Shown piece by piece: positions 8,684-15,979 of a stretch of DNA of 64,000 nucleotides (position 1 is its first letter; each line of letters starts with the position of its first letter). The position numbers and the translations under genes are program-made. Origin of the DNA: Hyphomicrobiales bacterium (GTDB taxonomy: Bacteria > Pseudomonadota > Alphaproteobacteria > Rhizobiales > Rhizobiaceae); assembly GCA_900471815.1 (NCBI GenBank), contig UICE01000003.1:147558-211557 (forward strand). Reading direction: 5' to 3'. Below the pieces are notes generated by a model. The model saw nothing but the letters and a program-made list of their open reading frames with translations. It ran no database searches and was not told the DNA's origin.

Positions 8684-10801
8684 ATGCGTACTAAAATCGG
8701 CTTTTTTCTGGTTTTCATTGGATTGGCAACCTCTGCCTTTGCTCTGGAGAGCGGTGCGCCACCGGTACTGAAGCCTTTGACTGAGCAGGCGCAAGCTGCG
8801 CATTTAAGCGCGCAATTTCTTATCCAATATCACTATAAGACTGTGCCACTGGGCGACGAGCTTTCCGAGAAAATCCTCAATCGCTATATCAAATCGCTTG
8901 ATCCGGAGAAGTTTTTCTTCTCGCAAGCGGATATTGATGTCTTCAATGCCGATAAAGACAAGCTGGATGACGGTATTTATGGTGAGGATCTGACGATCCC
9001 TTTTACCATTTTCAACCTTTACGAACAGCGCGTGGTGGAACGTCTCAACTATGCTCGCGACTTGCTGAAGCAAAATTTCGATTTCAGCACCAAGGAAGAT
9101 TTTCCAATTGTTCGTGACGATGAGGCATGGCCGAAGACCGAAGCAGAAAGTCGCGATCTATGGCGCAAGCGCGTCAAGAATGATTGGCTGCGTTTGAAGT
9201 TGGCTGGAAATGATGACGCAACCATCCGCAAAACGCTCGAAAAGCGTTACGCCAATTCGCTTTCCCGCGCCTACAAATACAAAAGTGAAGATGTTTTCCA
9301 GATATTCATGAATGCCTATACAAACTCGATAGAGCCTCATACGGACTATTTTGGACCTACGGCGGCGTCGGATTTTGATATTTCCATGCGTCTTTCGCTG
9401 GTCGGAATCGGCGCTGTCCTACAGGAGCGCGAAGAGTACACAACCATTCGCGAGCTAGTCGCAGGTGGTCCAGCTCAGCTATCCGGGCAATTGGGCGTGG
9501 GTGACAGGATCGTTGGCGTTGCACAGGGCAAGGACGGCGAAATGGTCGACGTTGTCGGAACGCCGCTTCCAGATGTGGTAAAACTCATCCGGGGCACAAA
9601 AGACACGGTGGTTCGTCTCAGCATATTTCCATCCGACGCCGGACCTGATGGCAAACATCGCGAGATCAGCCTTGTTCGCAATACCATTAACCTGGAGAAG
9701 CAGGCTGCGAAGAAGACCGTATTGCAGGTAAAGAATGGTGATGTGACCAATAAGGTAGGCGTCATTACCCTACCGACTTTCTACGAAGATTTCGATGCCC
9801 GCCGCAGAGGTGACAAGGATTACCGTAGCGCCAGTCGAGATGTTTCCAGACTGTTGACTGAACTGAAGAAAGAGCAGGTTGATAGTGTGATTATCGATTT
9901 GCGTAATAATGGCGGTGGGTCGCTGCCGCAAGCAATCGAGTTGACAGGGCTTTTTGTCGGCAAGGGGCCAGTCCTTCAGCAGCGCAACCATGAAGGCCAG
10001 ATCAAGGTGAATGGTTCCGACACGCGTTCAGCAGCCTGGACAGGCCCGCTTGGCGTTCTGATCAATCGCGGATCGGCCTCCGCATCGGAAATCTTCGCAG
10101 CAGCAATACAGGATTATGGCCGTGGCATCATTATTGGTGAGCCTAGCTTTGGCAAAGGCACCGTACAAACCGTGGTCAATCTTGACGAAGAGGCCAACAA
10201 TTCCAAGCCCGAATTCGGCGAACTGAAAATGACGGTCGCCCAGTTCTTTCGCATAAATGGCGGCACCACGCAGCTAAGGGGCGTCGTACCCGATATTAGT
10301 TTGCCGGGTTTTTCCGATCTCGAAAATTTGGGGGAGGCGAGCTATGACAATGCTCTGCCATGGCTTCAGATTAAAAAGGCTGATTATAAGCAGCTCGGTG
10401 ACATTAAGGACCTGCTGCCCCAGGTGCAGACGTTACATAATGAGCGCGTGACAAAGGATAAGGATTTCCAACGTCTCGTGGAAGATGCGGCTGAACTCGA
10501 ACGTCGTCGGAAACAAAAAGCGATCTCGCTGAATGAAACAGAACGACGTAATGAGCGCGAGCAGCAGTTGAGCCGTATCAAAGCCCGCGAGAAGGCTGAT
10601 GGTGTGACACCGCTCGACGCGGCCTTTCAGGAAGACGGACTTCAGGCCAATGAGCGCAGCCTGAGCGCTGACATTGCAAGTGAGAAAGCATTGAAAAATG
10701 CCAAGGACGTGTTGCTCGAAGAATCTGCTCACATACTCGTGGACGTGACGGCGCTTACGAATGGCTCCTCAAGCACGGCAGGAAAAGCGGTAAAGCAATA
10801 G
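8684..10801 (+). CDS. prc: periplasmic carboxy-terminal processing protease Prc/Tsp (S41A)
   Basis: 705 residues, the long enterobacterial Prc form rather than the short CtpA form. In order: signal peptide (1-20, ending ATSAFA), Tsp N-terminal domain, PDZ domain about residues 235-330 (GIGAVLQEREEYTTI...GDRIVGVAQG), the S41 core, and a Lys/Arg-rich C-terminal helical domain. The catalytic dyad is predicted as Ser466 in SASASE and Lys491 in GEPSFGKGTVQ, the same 25-residue spacing as E. coli. Prc trims C-termini of periplasmic proteins and controls peptidoglycan hydrolases. The GNAT gene follows 31 bases downstream. Confidence 0.93.
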   Translation: MRTKIGFFLVFIGLATSAFALESGAPPVLKPLTEQAQAAHLSAQFLIQYHYKTVPLGDELSEKILNRYIKSLDPEKFFFSQADIDVFNADKDKLDDGIYGEDLTIPFTIFNLYEQRVVERLNYARDLLKQNFDFSTKEDFPIVRDDEAWPKTEAESRDLWRKRVKNDWLRLKLAGNDDATIRKTLEKRYANSLSRAYKYKSEDVFQIFMNAYTNSIEPHTDYFGPTAASDFDISMRLSLVGIGAVLQEREEYTTIRELVAGGPAQLSGQLGVGDRIVGVAQGKDGEMVDVVGTPLPDVVKLIRGTKDTVVRLSIFPSDAGPDGKHREISLVRNTINLEKQAAKKTVLQVKNGDVTNKVGVITLPTFYEDFDARRRGDKDYRSASRDVSRLLTELKKEQVDSVIIDLRNNGGGSLPQAIELTGLFVGKGPVLQQRNHEGQIKVNGSDTRSAAWTGPLGVLINRGSASASEIFAAAIQDYGRGIIIGEPSFGKGTVQTVVNLDEEANNSKPEFGELKMTVAQFFRINGGTTQLRGVVPDISLPGFSDLENLGEASYDNALPWLQIKKADYKQLGDIKDLLPQVQTLHNERVTKDKDFQRLVEDAAELERRRKQKAISLNETERRNEREQQLSRIKAREKADGVTPLDAAFQEDGLQANERSLSADIASEKALKNAKDVLLEESAHILVDVTALTNGSSSTAGKAVKQ

Positions 10802-10832
10802 GTGCGCTCGCTCGAGATCCTCGGAGATTTGA

Positions 10833-11129
10833 ATGTCTGAAAATATTAAGATTGAAAAGAAAGAGGCTGGAAGCGGCGGGCGCTATGTAGCCACACTGTC
10901 CGGCCATGAAGCGGAAATGGCCTATTCGCGGGCAAGTCCCAAGCTCATCATTATTGACCATACGGCCGTGCCCGATGCACTGCGTGGGCAGGGCGTGGGG
11001 CAGGCTTTGGCTTTACACGCAGTTGAAGATGCAAGGGCTGGCGGCTGGAAGATCATTCCGCTATGCCCATTCATGCGCGCCCAGTCGCTTAGGCACGAAG
11101 AATGGGCTGATGTCATTCAGCAAAAATGA
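10833..11129 (+). CDS. small GNAT-like N-acetyltransferase (YjdJ type)
   Basis: 98 residues, the compact GCN5-related family of about 90-100 residues. Visible are the substrate strand GRYVATLSGHEAEMAYSR, LIIIDHTAVPDALRGQGVGQ with the acetyl-CoA loop RGQGVG, and the usual ending WKIIPLCPFMRAQSLRHEEW. It likely binds acetyl-CoA; the acceptor is unknown. It follows prc by 31 bases with a GGAG ribosome-binding site, so it is probably in the prc operon. It is convergent with the FliJ-like gene. Confidence 0.87.
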   Translation: MSENIKIEKKEAGSGGRYVATLSGHEAEMAYSRASPKLIIIDHTAVPDALRGQGVGQALALHAVEDARAGGWKIIPLCPFMRAQSLRHEEWADVIQQK

Positions 11130-11180
11130 GACGTTTTGATAGATTCGCGCGGGTTGCCGAACTCTATCAAAATGTCTCCG

Positions 11181-11567
11181 TCAACCGATCATTGCACGGC
11201 GGTCGGGCACGACAACTTCTTCGGCTTCTCTTGGCTTGCCATCACGCTGCTCGAGCGCTTCGGCCTTTGCCAATTCTTTTTCCGATTCCACAAGCGCAGC
11301 CTCCGCCTCATCTTTCTGATTCTTCAGGTCTCTGATCGATACAAAAAGATTATCGCGACGCTGACGTGCAGCTTTTGCGAAGGTCGGGTAGGCAAAATGC
11401 GTTGTGTCGGTGATGCCGGCTTTCGTCTCCTCAGACGTTATCTGTGCGTCTAGTTCGGCAGCCATACGTTCGAATTCACCCATCATCAGGTCAAGCTGGC
11501 CGAGTTGGCGGCGCTTCTCCTTAACCTGAAACAGCTTCAATCGTACTAAACCTTCATGCGACTTCAT
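11181..11567 (-). CDS. fliJ: FliJ-like flagellar export chaperone
   Basis: 128 residues, almost wholly coiled coil: KLFQVKEKRRQLGQLDLMMG, EFERMAAELDAQITSEETKA, then AKAARQRRDNLFVSIRDLKN and an Ala/Glu-rich third segment. FliJ is a soluble coiled-coil stalk that pairs with the FliI ATPase of flagellar export. A FliJ-like gene divergent from ctrA is a known arrangement in Brucella and relatives. No other flagellar gene is in the window, so the assignment rests on length, coiled coil and position. It shares a 489-base regulatory region with ctrA. Confidence 0.65.
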   Translation of the reverse strand: MKSHEGLVRLKLFQVKEKRRQLGQLDLMMGEFERMAAELDAQITSEETKAGITDTTHFAYPTFAKAARQRRDNLFVSIRDLKNQKDEAEAALVESEKELAKAEALEQRDGKPREAEEVVVPDRRAMIG

Positions 11568-12056
11568 ATTTACTACCCCCGTAACGCTTCACCAAAAGCT
11601 GGTACTCTGAGTGCTGTGAAACCCTTCCTGGCGCTCATCCAGCCCCATTCGACCCGAATCACTTGGGTAAAATGAAACAAAAACTTAAAGACAGGCCCGC
11701 TTGGTAACCTTTCCTTTACGTTCAGCATTAATCATACGCCTTAAGACTTAAAGCTCTGTAAACTGATGCATCAAGTTTTGAAGCGGCAAGTTTATTGAGT
11801 CGAATGAATCGCTTAGGTGGAAAACCTGATGCTTTGGCTGATGGTATTTTGGCGGCGAGTTGACCTTATGAATCAATGCAGTGTCTGCGATTTTTAATTT
11901 ATGAGTCAAAGACACTTGCAAAGCGGAATTAGATTTTGTTAACCATTCGGTGGCAATCTTAACGTTATGGAAACGGCTTGTTTCGCGACCTGACTCGGGA
12001 TTGCCTGACCTAGGGTTTTGGGCAACCCATTTCAGCGGCGGGAAAAGGGGAATGAT
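11568..12056. promoter_or_regulatory. divergent fliJ/ctrA regulatory region with six GANTC sites
   Basis: 489 bases without coding potential. GANTC (CcrM methylation) sites are at 11656, 11797, 11806, 11870, 11903 and 11992, six in about 340 bases where chance gives roughly one to two. TTAA half-sites of the CtrA type are at 11728, 11741, 11748, 11939 (as TTAACCAT) and 11959. The pairs 11728/11748 and 11939/11959 are both 20 bases apart. This fits methylation-sensitive, autoregulated ctrA promoters as known in Caulobacter; the exact promoters are not assigned. Confidence 0.7.
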
Positions 12057-12758
12057 ATGCGGGTTCTTTTAATCGAAGATGATAGTGCAACGGCCCAGAG
12101 CATCGAATTGATGCTCAAGTCGGAAAGCTTCAATGTTTATACGACGGATCTGGGCGAAGAGGGTGTCGATCTCGGCAAGCTCTACGACTATGACATTATC
12201 CTCCTCGACCTCAATCTGCCGGACATGTCCGGTTATGAAGTCCTGAGGACCCTGCGTCTGTCGAAGGTAAAAACACCAATCCTTATCCTTTCCGGTATGG
12301 CTGGTATTGAGGACAAGGTGCGTGGTCTCGGCTTCGGCGCTGACGACTATATGACCAAGCCATTCCACAAGGATGAGCTGGTTGCTCGTATCCATGCAAT
12401 CGTGCGCCGCTCAAAGGGCCATGCTCAATCGGTTATCACAACAGGTGATCTGATCGTAAACCTGGATGCAAAGACTGTAGAAGTCACAGGCCAGCGCGTT
12501 CACCTGACTGGTAAGGAGTACCAGATGCTGGAGCTTCTTTCGCTGCGCAAGGGTACGACACTTACCAAGGAAATGTTTCTCAACCATCTCTATGGCGGTA
12601 TGGACGAGCCGGAATTAAAGATCATCGACGTCTTCATCTGCAAGCTGCGCAAGAAGCTCGACAACGCCTCCGGTGGTATCAATTACATCGAAACGGTCTG
12701 GGGTCGCGGTTATGTTCTTCGTGAACCGGATGCCGCTGATCTTCGCGAAATCGCCTGA
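12057..12758 (+). CDS. ctrA: cell-cycle master response regulator CtrA
   Basis: 233 residues, OmpR/PhoB type. Receiver domain 1-120 has the acidic pocket (Glu7, Asp8, Asp9), phospho-acceptor Asp51 in LLDLNLPD, and Lys101 in MTKPF. The winged-helix domain (about 125-228) carries [20 protein letters not shown] and [12 protein letters not shown], nearly invariant in alphaproteobacterial CtrA. Phosphorylated through CckA-ChpT, CtrA controls replication, division and envelope genes. The ATG at 12057 has AGGGGA seven bases upstream; an earlier in-frame ATG at 12018 does not fit the family. The last residues (LREIA) differ from the Caulobacter degradation tag, which ends in AA. Confidence 0.97.
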   Translation: MRVLLIEDDSATAQSIELMLKSESFNVYTTDLGEEGVDLGKLYDYDIILLDLNLPDMSGYEVLRTLRLSKVKTPILILSGMAGIEDKVRGLGFGADDYMTKPFHKDELVARIHAIVRRSKGHAQSVITTGDLIVNLDAKTVEVTGQRVHLTGKEYQMLELLSLRKGTTLTKEMFLNHLYGGMDEPELKIIDVFICKLRKKLDNASGGINYIETVWGRGYVLREPDAADLREIA

Positions 12759-12772
12759 TCACCATAATTTAG

Positions 12773-12811
12773 AAAAAGGGCTCCGCGAAAAGCGGAGCCC
12801 TTTTTATTTTT
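12773..12811. terminator. bidirectional terminator between ctrA and the cupin gene
   Basis: AAAAAGGGCTCCGC (12773-12786), loop GAAAA, then GCGGAGCCCTTTTT and more T. The stem is about 14 bp with A and T tracts on both sides, so it can serve ctrA and, on the other strand, the convergent cupin gene that ends at 12829. Confidence 0.92.
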
Positions 12812-12828
12812 GATGCGCGCTCAATCTA

Positions 12829-13215
12829 TTAAATCCAAACGTCATTCTGCGCTGTGCGCTGGCTGTCCAGGTCGCCGGTGTTGAGCACGCCGCGCGGTTC
12901 GATCAGCATCAGTTTCACTTCTTTTTCCGCGTAGGGTTTATGCTCTACGCCTTTTGGGACAACATACATCTCGCCCGCTCGCAATGTGACTGCGCCGTCG
13001 CGAAAATCGATGCGTAGCTCGCCTTCAAGCACGATGAACGTTTCATCGGTATCTTTATGATCGTGCCAGATAAAATCTCCCTCCAGCCGGGCGATTTTGA
13101 ACGGGTAATCATTCATTTCAGCAATGACTTTCGGTTGCCACTGTTCGGAAAACAGCTCGAACTTGTTACTGAAGTTGATTGCTTGGCGGGATTGTAATGA
13201 TGTGTCATTGCTCAT
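12829..13215 (-). CDS. cupin domain protein
   Basis: 128 residues, one cupin barrel. Cupin motif 1 is seen as HDHKDTDETFIVLEGELRID (two His and a Glu as metal ligands) and motif 2 as GEMYVVPKGVEHKPYAE with the fourth ligand His. Small single-cupin proteins of this sort may be sugar- or metal-binding enzymes; function is not predictable. It is convergent with ctrA across a shared terminator and about 50 bases downstream of the YdeI-like gene on the same strand. Confidence 0.83.
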   Translation of the reverse strand: MSNDTSLQSRQAINFSNKFELFSEQWQPKVIAEMNDYPFKIARLEGDFIWHDHKDTDETFIVLEGELRIDFRDGAVTLRAGEMYVVPKGVEHKPYAEKEVKLMLIEPRGVLNTGDLDSQRTAQNDVWI

Positions 13216-13268
13216 GGTGGAGGCTCTCTGGCTGACGGGACATTATCGTGGCGCGTTTCCGGCGTTGG

Positions 13269-13865
13269 TCAGATCTTCGCCTTGGACGGATAAATAGTTT
13301 CTCCCCGTTCTAACATGTCGACGAATTTTTCAATCCTGCTGGCACGTGTCTTTGCTTGTTTTGCGGTAAATATCCGGTGAAGAATGGCGTAGCGATTGGT
13401 TTTGTTGATCCGTTCGAAGAACTCCTTTGCAACCGGATTCAGATCAAGGGCCAATTGGAGGTCGTCCGGGACTTGTGCAGTGCTTGGGGGAGCATAGGCG
13501 GCGTCCCATCGGCCATCGGCTTTTGCCCGTTCAACTTCGGCCAATCCTGCTGACGTCATCCTGCCTTGTTCGATCAGCTTGGTGGCTTTTGAGCAGTTGC
13601 GTTGAGACCATTTGCTTTGAGCTTTGCGCGGCGTATAGCGCAAAAGCCAGAAATCGTCGTCGAATTTGTCGCTCTGACTGTCGATCCATCCATGACATAA
13701 TGCGCTATCAATAGACTCCGCATGGGAAATGCTCGCCATACCGGCGTTCTTCTTGGCAAGCTTGAGCCAAAGCCCTTGCGAGGTACGTGGCTGTTCACTC
13801 AGCCAAGCTTCAAACTGTGCAGCTGAGTCAAACTGAATTATCGGAAGCTCAGATTTCGCTGGCAT
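13269..13865 (-). CDS. YdeI/OmpD-associated family protein
   Basis: 198 residues. The family signature is clear: FEAWLSEQPRTSQGLWLKLA, ALCHGWIDSQSDKFDDDFWL, RYTPRKAQSKWSQRNCSKAT, and a C-terminal YAILHRIFTAKQAKTRASRI. These proteins are annotated as bacteriocin-protection or OmpD-associated proteins; the biochemistry is unknown. The ATG directly abuts the TAA of the receiver gene upstream (zero spacing), so translation of the two is probably coupled and the gene sits in the same transcript. Confidence 0.85.
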   Translation of the reverse strand: MPAKSELPIIQFDSAAQFEAWLSEQPRTSQGLWLKLAKKNAGMASISHAESIDSALCHGWIDSQSDKFDDDFWLLRYTPRKAQSKWSQRNCSKATKLIEQGRMTSAGLAEVERAKADGRWDAAYAPPSTAQVPDDLQLALDLNPVAKEFFERINKTNRYAILHRIFTAKQAKTRASRIEKFVDMLERGETIYPSKAKI

Positions 13866-14234
13866 TTAGGTTCCAACTTCAATCGGCGGCATGATTTCTG
13901 CAAGCGATGCGCGGTTGAACGGTTTCAGCAAGTATCCTGCTGCTCCAGCGCGTTTTGCACGCATGATTCTGGTGATATCCATTTCCGGCAGGCAGAGATA
14001 GATTTTCGTGCTGTCGCCGCCAGGCAGTGCTCGAATTGTTTGGATTATTTCTGTTGCGGGCATATCGATGAGCCCGTCATCCAGAATGATCATGTCCGGC
14101 ATTTCGACACTGCATGCGGCGACGGTCTGGTAACCAGTATCAGCTGTCGTCACAACGACTTTGTCGCTGGAGATCAGACGGCCAGCGACTTTTCGCACCA
14201 CAGGTGAGCCGTCAACGATCATACAACGCAGCAT
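13866..14234 (-). CDS. single-domain receiver (response regulator), atypical
   Basis: 122 residues, a stand-alone receiver with no output domain. Asp8 is the only acidic residue in the first loop (MIVDGSP instead of the usual pair). Candidate phospho-acceptors are Asp52 and Asp53 in IILDDGLID. Lys104 is present in YLLKPF. After beta-4 the expected Ser/Thr is replaced (IYLCLPE), so the phosphorylation switch may be altered. It lies between chpT and the YdeI-like gene on the same strand. A partner role in the CckA-ChpT-CtrA relay is possible from position only; it is not CpdR or DivK by sequence. Confidence 0.85.
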   Translation of the reverse strand: MLRCMIVDGSPVVRKVAGRLISSDKVVVTTADTGYQTVAACSVEMPDMIILDDGLIDMPATEIIQTIRALPGGDSTKIYLCLPEMDITRIMRAKRAGAAGYLLKPFNRASLAEIMPPIEVGT

Positions 14235-14331
14235 AAGTTCCCCCGAACCAGACAGCCATCTCAGCGATTCCGGTGGTGAACCTATAGGCCGCCCGTGAAT
14301 AAACAGGCAAGCGGAATGGTAAATATTGAAA

Positions 14332-14354
14332 TACCGCCGGAGTTACCGGCGGTA
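14332..14354 (-). terminator. hairpin after chpT
   Basis: TACCGCCGG / CCGGCGGTA, a perfect 9-bp stem with a five-base loop, 13 bases past the chpT stop on the minus strand. It is followed by a T-rich but interrupted tract (TTTCAATATTT), so termination may be partial and allow read-through into the receiver gene. Confidence 0.6.
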
Positions 14355-14367
14355 ACCCGTATGAGAC

Positions 14368-14997
14368 TTAAGCGGCGGTAAAGATAATTTCTTCCGGTGT
14401 CGCATGGATGGAAATGGTCATGCCGGATTCTTGCGCCAACAAAAGCGTATAATAAGGTTGAACCGCGTGCGCATCGATTGCTTCTTCAGGAACTTTGCCG
14501 CTGTGAAGCTCAAGAAACTTTGGTGGCACGCGCAGCATCGGTCCCCGCGAGGTCAGGACAAAGCGCGGTTCGGTTTCCGGCGTTTGCAGGGAAACCGACA
14601 AGGTACCACCGCGTGGCAGAGCCGCATTGGCGATCAGGATGAGATTCAGCAGCAACTTAACTTTGTTCTTGGGCAAAAGAACGCGATTGCCCTCCCAGCT
14701 CAGTTCCGCTTTTTCGCCCTTCATATATTGTTCTGCAACATTGTGAGCGTCGCCTGTATCGATTTGTACTCCTGCCGATCCGGCAGCACCAAAAGCGATG
14801 CGGGCAAATTGCAGACGGGCAGAGGCACTGCGCGCGCTGGACTTGATAAGGTTCATCGCATCTTCGTCTGCGCCACCCTCTTCGAGCAGCTCAAGACCGT
14901 TGTTTATGGCTCCAACGGGCGAAATAATGTCGTGGCATATCCGGCTGGAAAGGAGTGCTCCAAGGTCAGTTGCCGAAAGGATGACGGGCAATGTCAT
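14368..14997 (-). CDS. chpT: histidine phosphotransferase ChpT
   Basis: 209 residues. The phosphorylated His22 is in SSRICHDIISPVGAINNGLE, the H-box of ChpT. The four-helix dimerisation region covers about residues 10-85, followed by a degenerate ATPase-like domain (KVKLLLNLILIANAALPRGG) without ATP-binding motifs. ChpT moves phosphate from CckA to both CtrA and CpdR. AGGAG stands seven bases before the ATG. It is transcribed divergently from eipA; ctrA lies 1.6 kb away on the other strand. Confidence 0.95.
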   Translation of the reverse strand: MTLPVILSATDLGALLSSRICHDIISPVGAINNGLELLEEGGADEDAMNLIKSSARSASARLQFARIAFGAAGSAGVQIDTGDAHNVAEQYMKGEKAELSWEGNRVLLPKNKVKLLLNLILIANAALPRGGTLSVSLQTPETEPRFVLTSRGPMLRVPPKFLELHSGKVPEEAIDAHAVQPYYTLLLAQESGMTISIHATPEEIIFTAA

Positions 14998-15208
14998 AAG
15001 GGGTCTCCTGAAAATGAGCTTATGGTTCTAAGTTCCCCGCGAATCAAAGCCGCGAATCACTTGGTTCTCGTGCTCTTCTGGATATAGAGGGCGGTGCGGA
15101 TGGGCAAGAACGTCATGCAGCAGGATGAAAATGCCTAAAAAATGCAATTTTAACGAGCCATTGAAATGCCAAGATCAATTCATAAACTTTTATACAAGGT
15201 TTGCTGTC

Positions 15209-15223
15209 TTAAATAGGGTTAAC
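15209..15223. promoter_or_regulatory. candidate CtrA site in the chpT-eipA intergenic region
   Basis: TTAA at 15209-15212 and TTAAC at 15219-15223, separated by six bases. The known CtrA box is TTAA-N7-TTAA(C), so the spacer is one base short. It lies about 60 bases before eipA, a gene reported to be directly activated by CtrA in Brucella abortus. Three GANTC sites (15041, 15054, 15240) are also in this intergenic region. Confidence 0.45.
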
Positions 15224-15282
15224 GCAAACACAGATTTGCGAATCAGGCGTCGGACAATGAGCGAACACCAAAAGGAATTATT

Positions 15283-15861
15283 ATGGCGTCTCTACTCTTG
15301 TCTTTGAATCGTGGCTTTCTCCTTCTCATGACCGTGGTGTCATTGTTTTTTGTGCAAGCGCAAGCAGCGCATGCTCAGAATACTTATACGATGGACGAAA
15401 TCGTCAATTCCGGTCAGAGATTTTTCGGTTCGACCTCTGGCGGTCTGGCGACGGCCGTCGAGAAGGTTTTTCAAAGTTATGGTCTGCCGAATGGCTATGT
15501 CCTCGGCGAAGAAGGTTCTGGAGCCATTATCGGCGGTCTGACCTATGGCGAAGGCTCGCTCTATACGAAGAACGCAGGTGACCACAAAACCTTCTGGCAA
15601 GGTCCCTCCATCGGTTGGGATTTTGGTGGTCAGGGATCGCGCGTCATGATGCTTGTCTATAATCTTGACGATGTGCAAAGTCTCTATGGACGTTTCGTTG
15701 GCGTGGCCGGCTCTGCCTATCTCTTTGCAGGTGTCGGGTTCAATGTTCTTAAGCGCAATCAGGTCTTGCTGGTACCGATCCGGACCGGTGTTGGAGCGCG
15801 CCTGGGTGTCAATGTCGGCTATTTGAAGATTACCCCTTCAGCGACGTGGAACCCGTTTTGA
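15283..15861 (+). CDS. eipA: envelope integrity protein EipA (DUF1134)
   Basis: 192 residues: signal peptide to about residue 31 (ending AQAAHAQ), then the DUF1134 domain with TYTMDEIVNSGQRFFGSTSG, FQSYGLPNGYVLGEEGSGAI, GGLTYGEGSLYTKNAGDHKT, QGPSIGWDFGGQGSRVMMLV and a final GVNVGYLKITPSATWNPF. In Brucella abortus this small periplasmic beta-barrel protein supports envelope integrity and virulence and is under CtrA control. AAGGA lies six bases before the ATG. It is divergent from chpT and followed by a terminator. Confidence 0.92.
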   Translation: MASLLLSLNRGFLLLMTVVSLFFVQAQAAHAQNTYTMDEIVNSGQRFFGSTSGGLATAVEKVFQSYGLPNGYVLGEEGSGAIIGGLTYGEGSLYTKNAGDHKTFWQGPSIGWDFGGQGSRVMMLVYNLDDVQSLYGRFVGVAGSAYLFAGVGFNVLKRNQVLLVPIRTGVGARLGVNVGYLKITPSATWNPF

Positions 15862-15888
15862 TTTCTTGAAAACGGCGTTTTGAAAGCC

Positions 15889-15925
15889 AAGGCGCGGGCA
15901 ACCCAGTTCGCGCCTTTGTATTTTT
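15889..15925 (+). terminator. terminator of eipA
   Basis: AAGGCGCG (15889-15896) pairs with CGCGCCTT (15909-15916) across a 12-base loop, followed by TGTATTTTT. Confidence 0.85.
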
Positions 15926-15979
15926 AACACCTGACTGATAATAAGATTGTGTCGAGAAGACCTCTGACAGGACCCTATA

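Noticed and set aside
14404-15087. 227-codon plus-strand frame
   Set aside because: Antisense to chpT, no start signal and no family resemblance; chpT on the other strand is certain.
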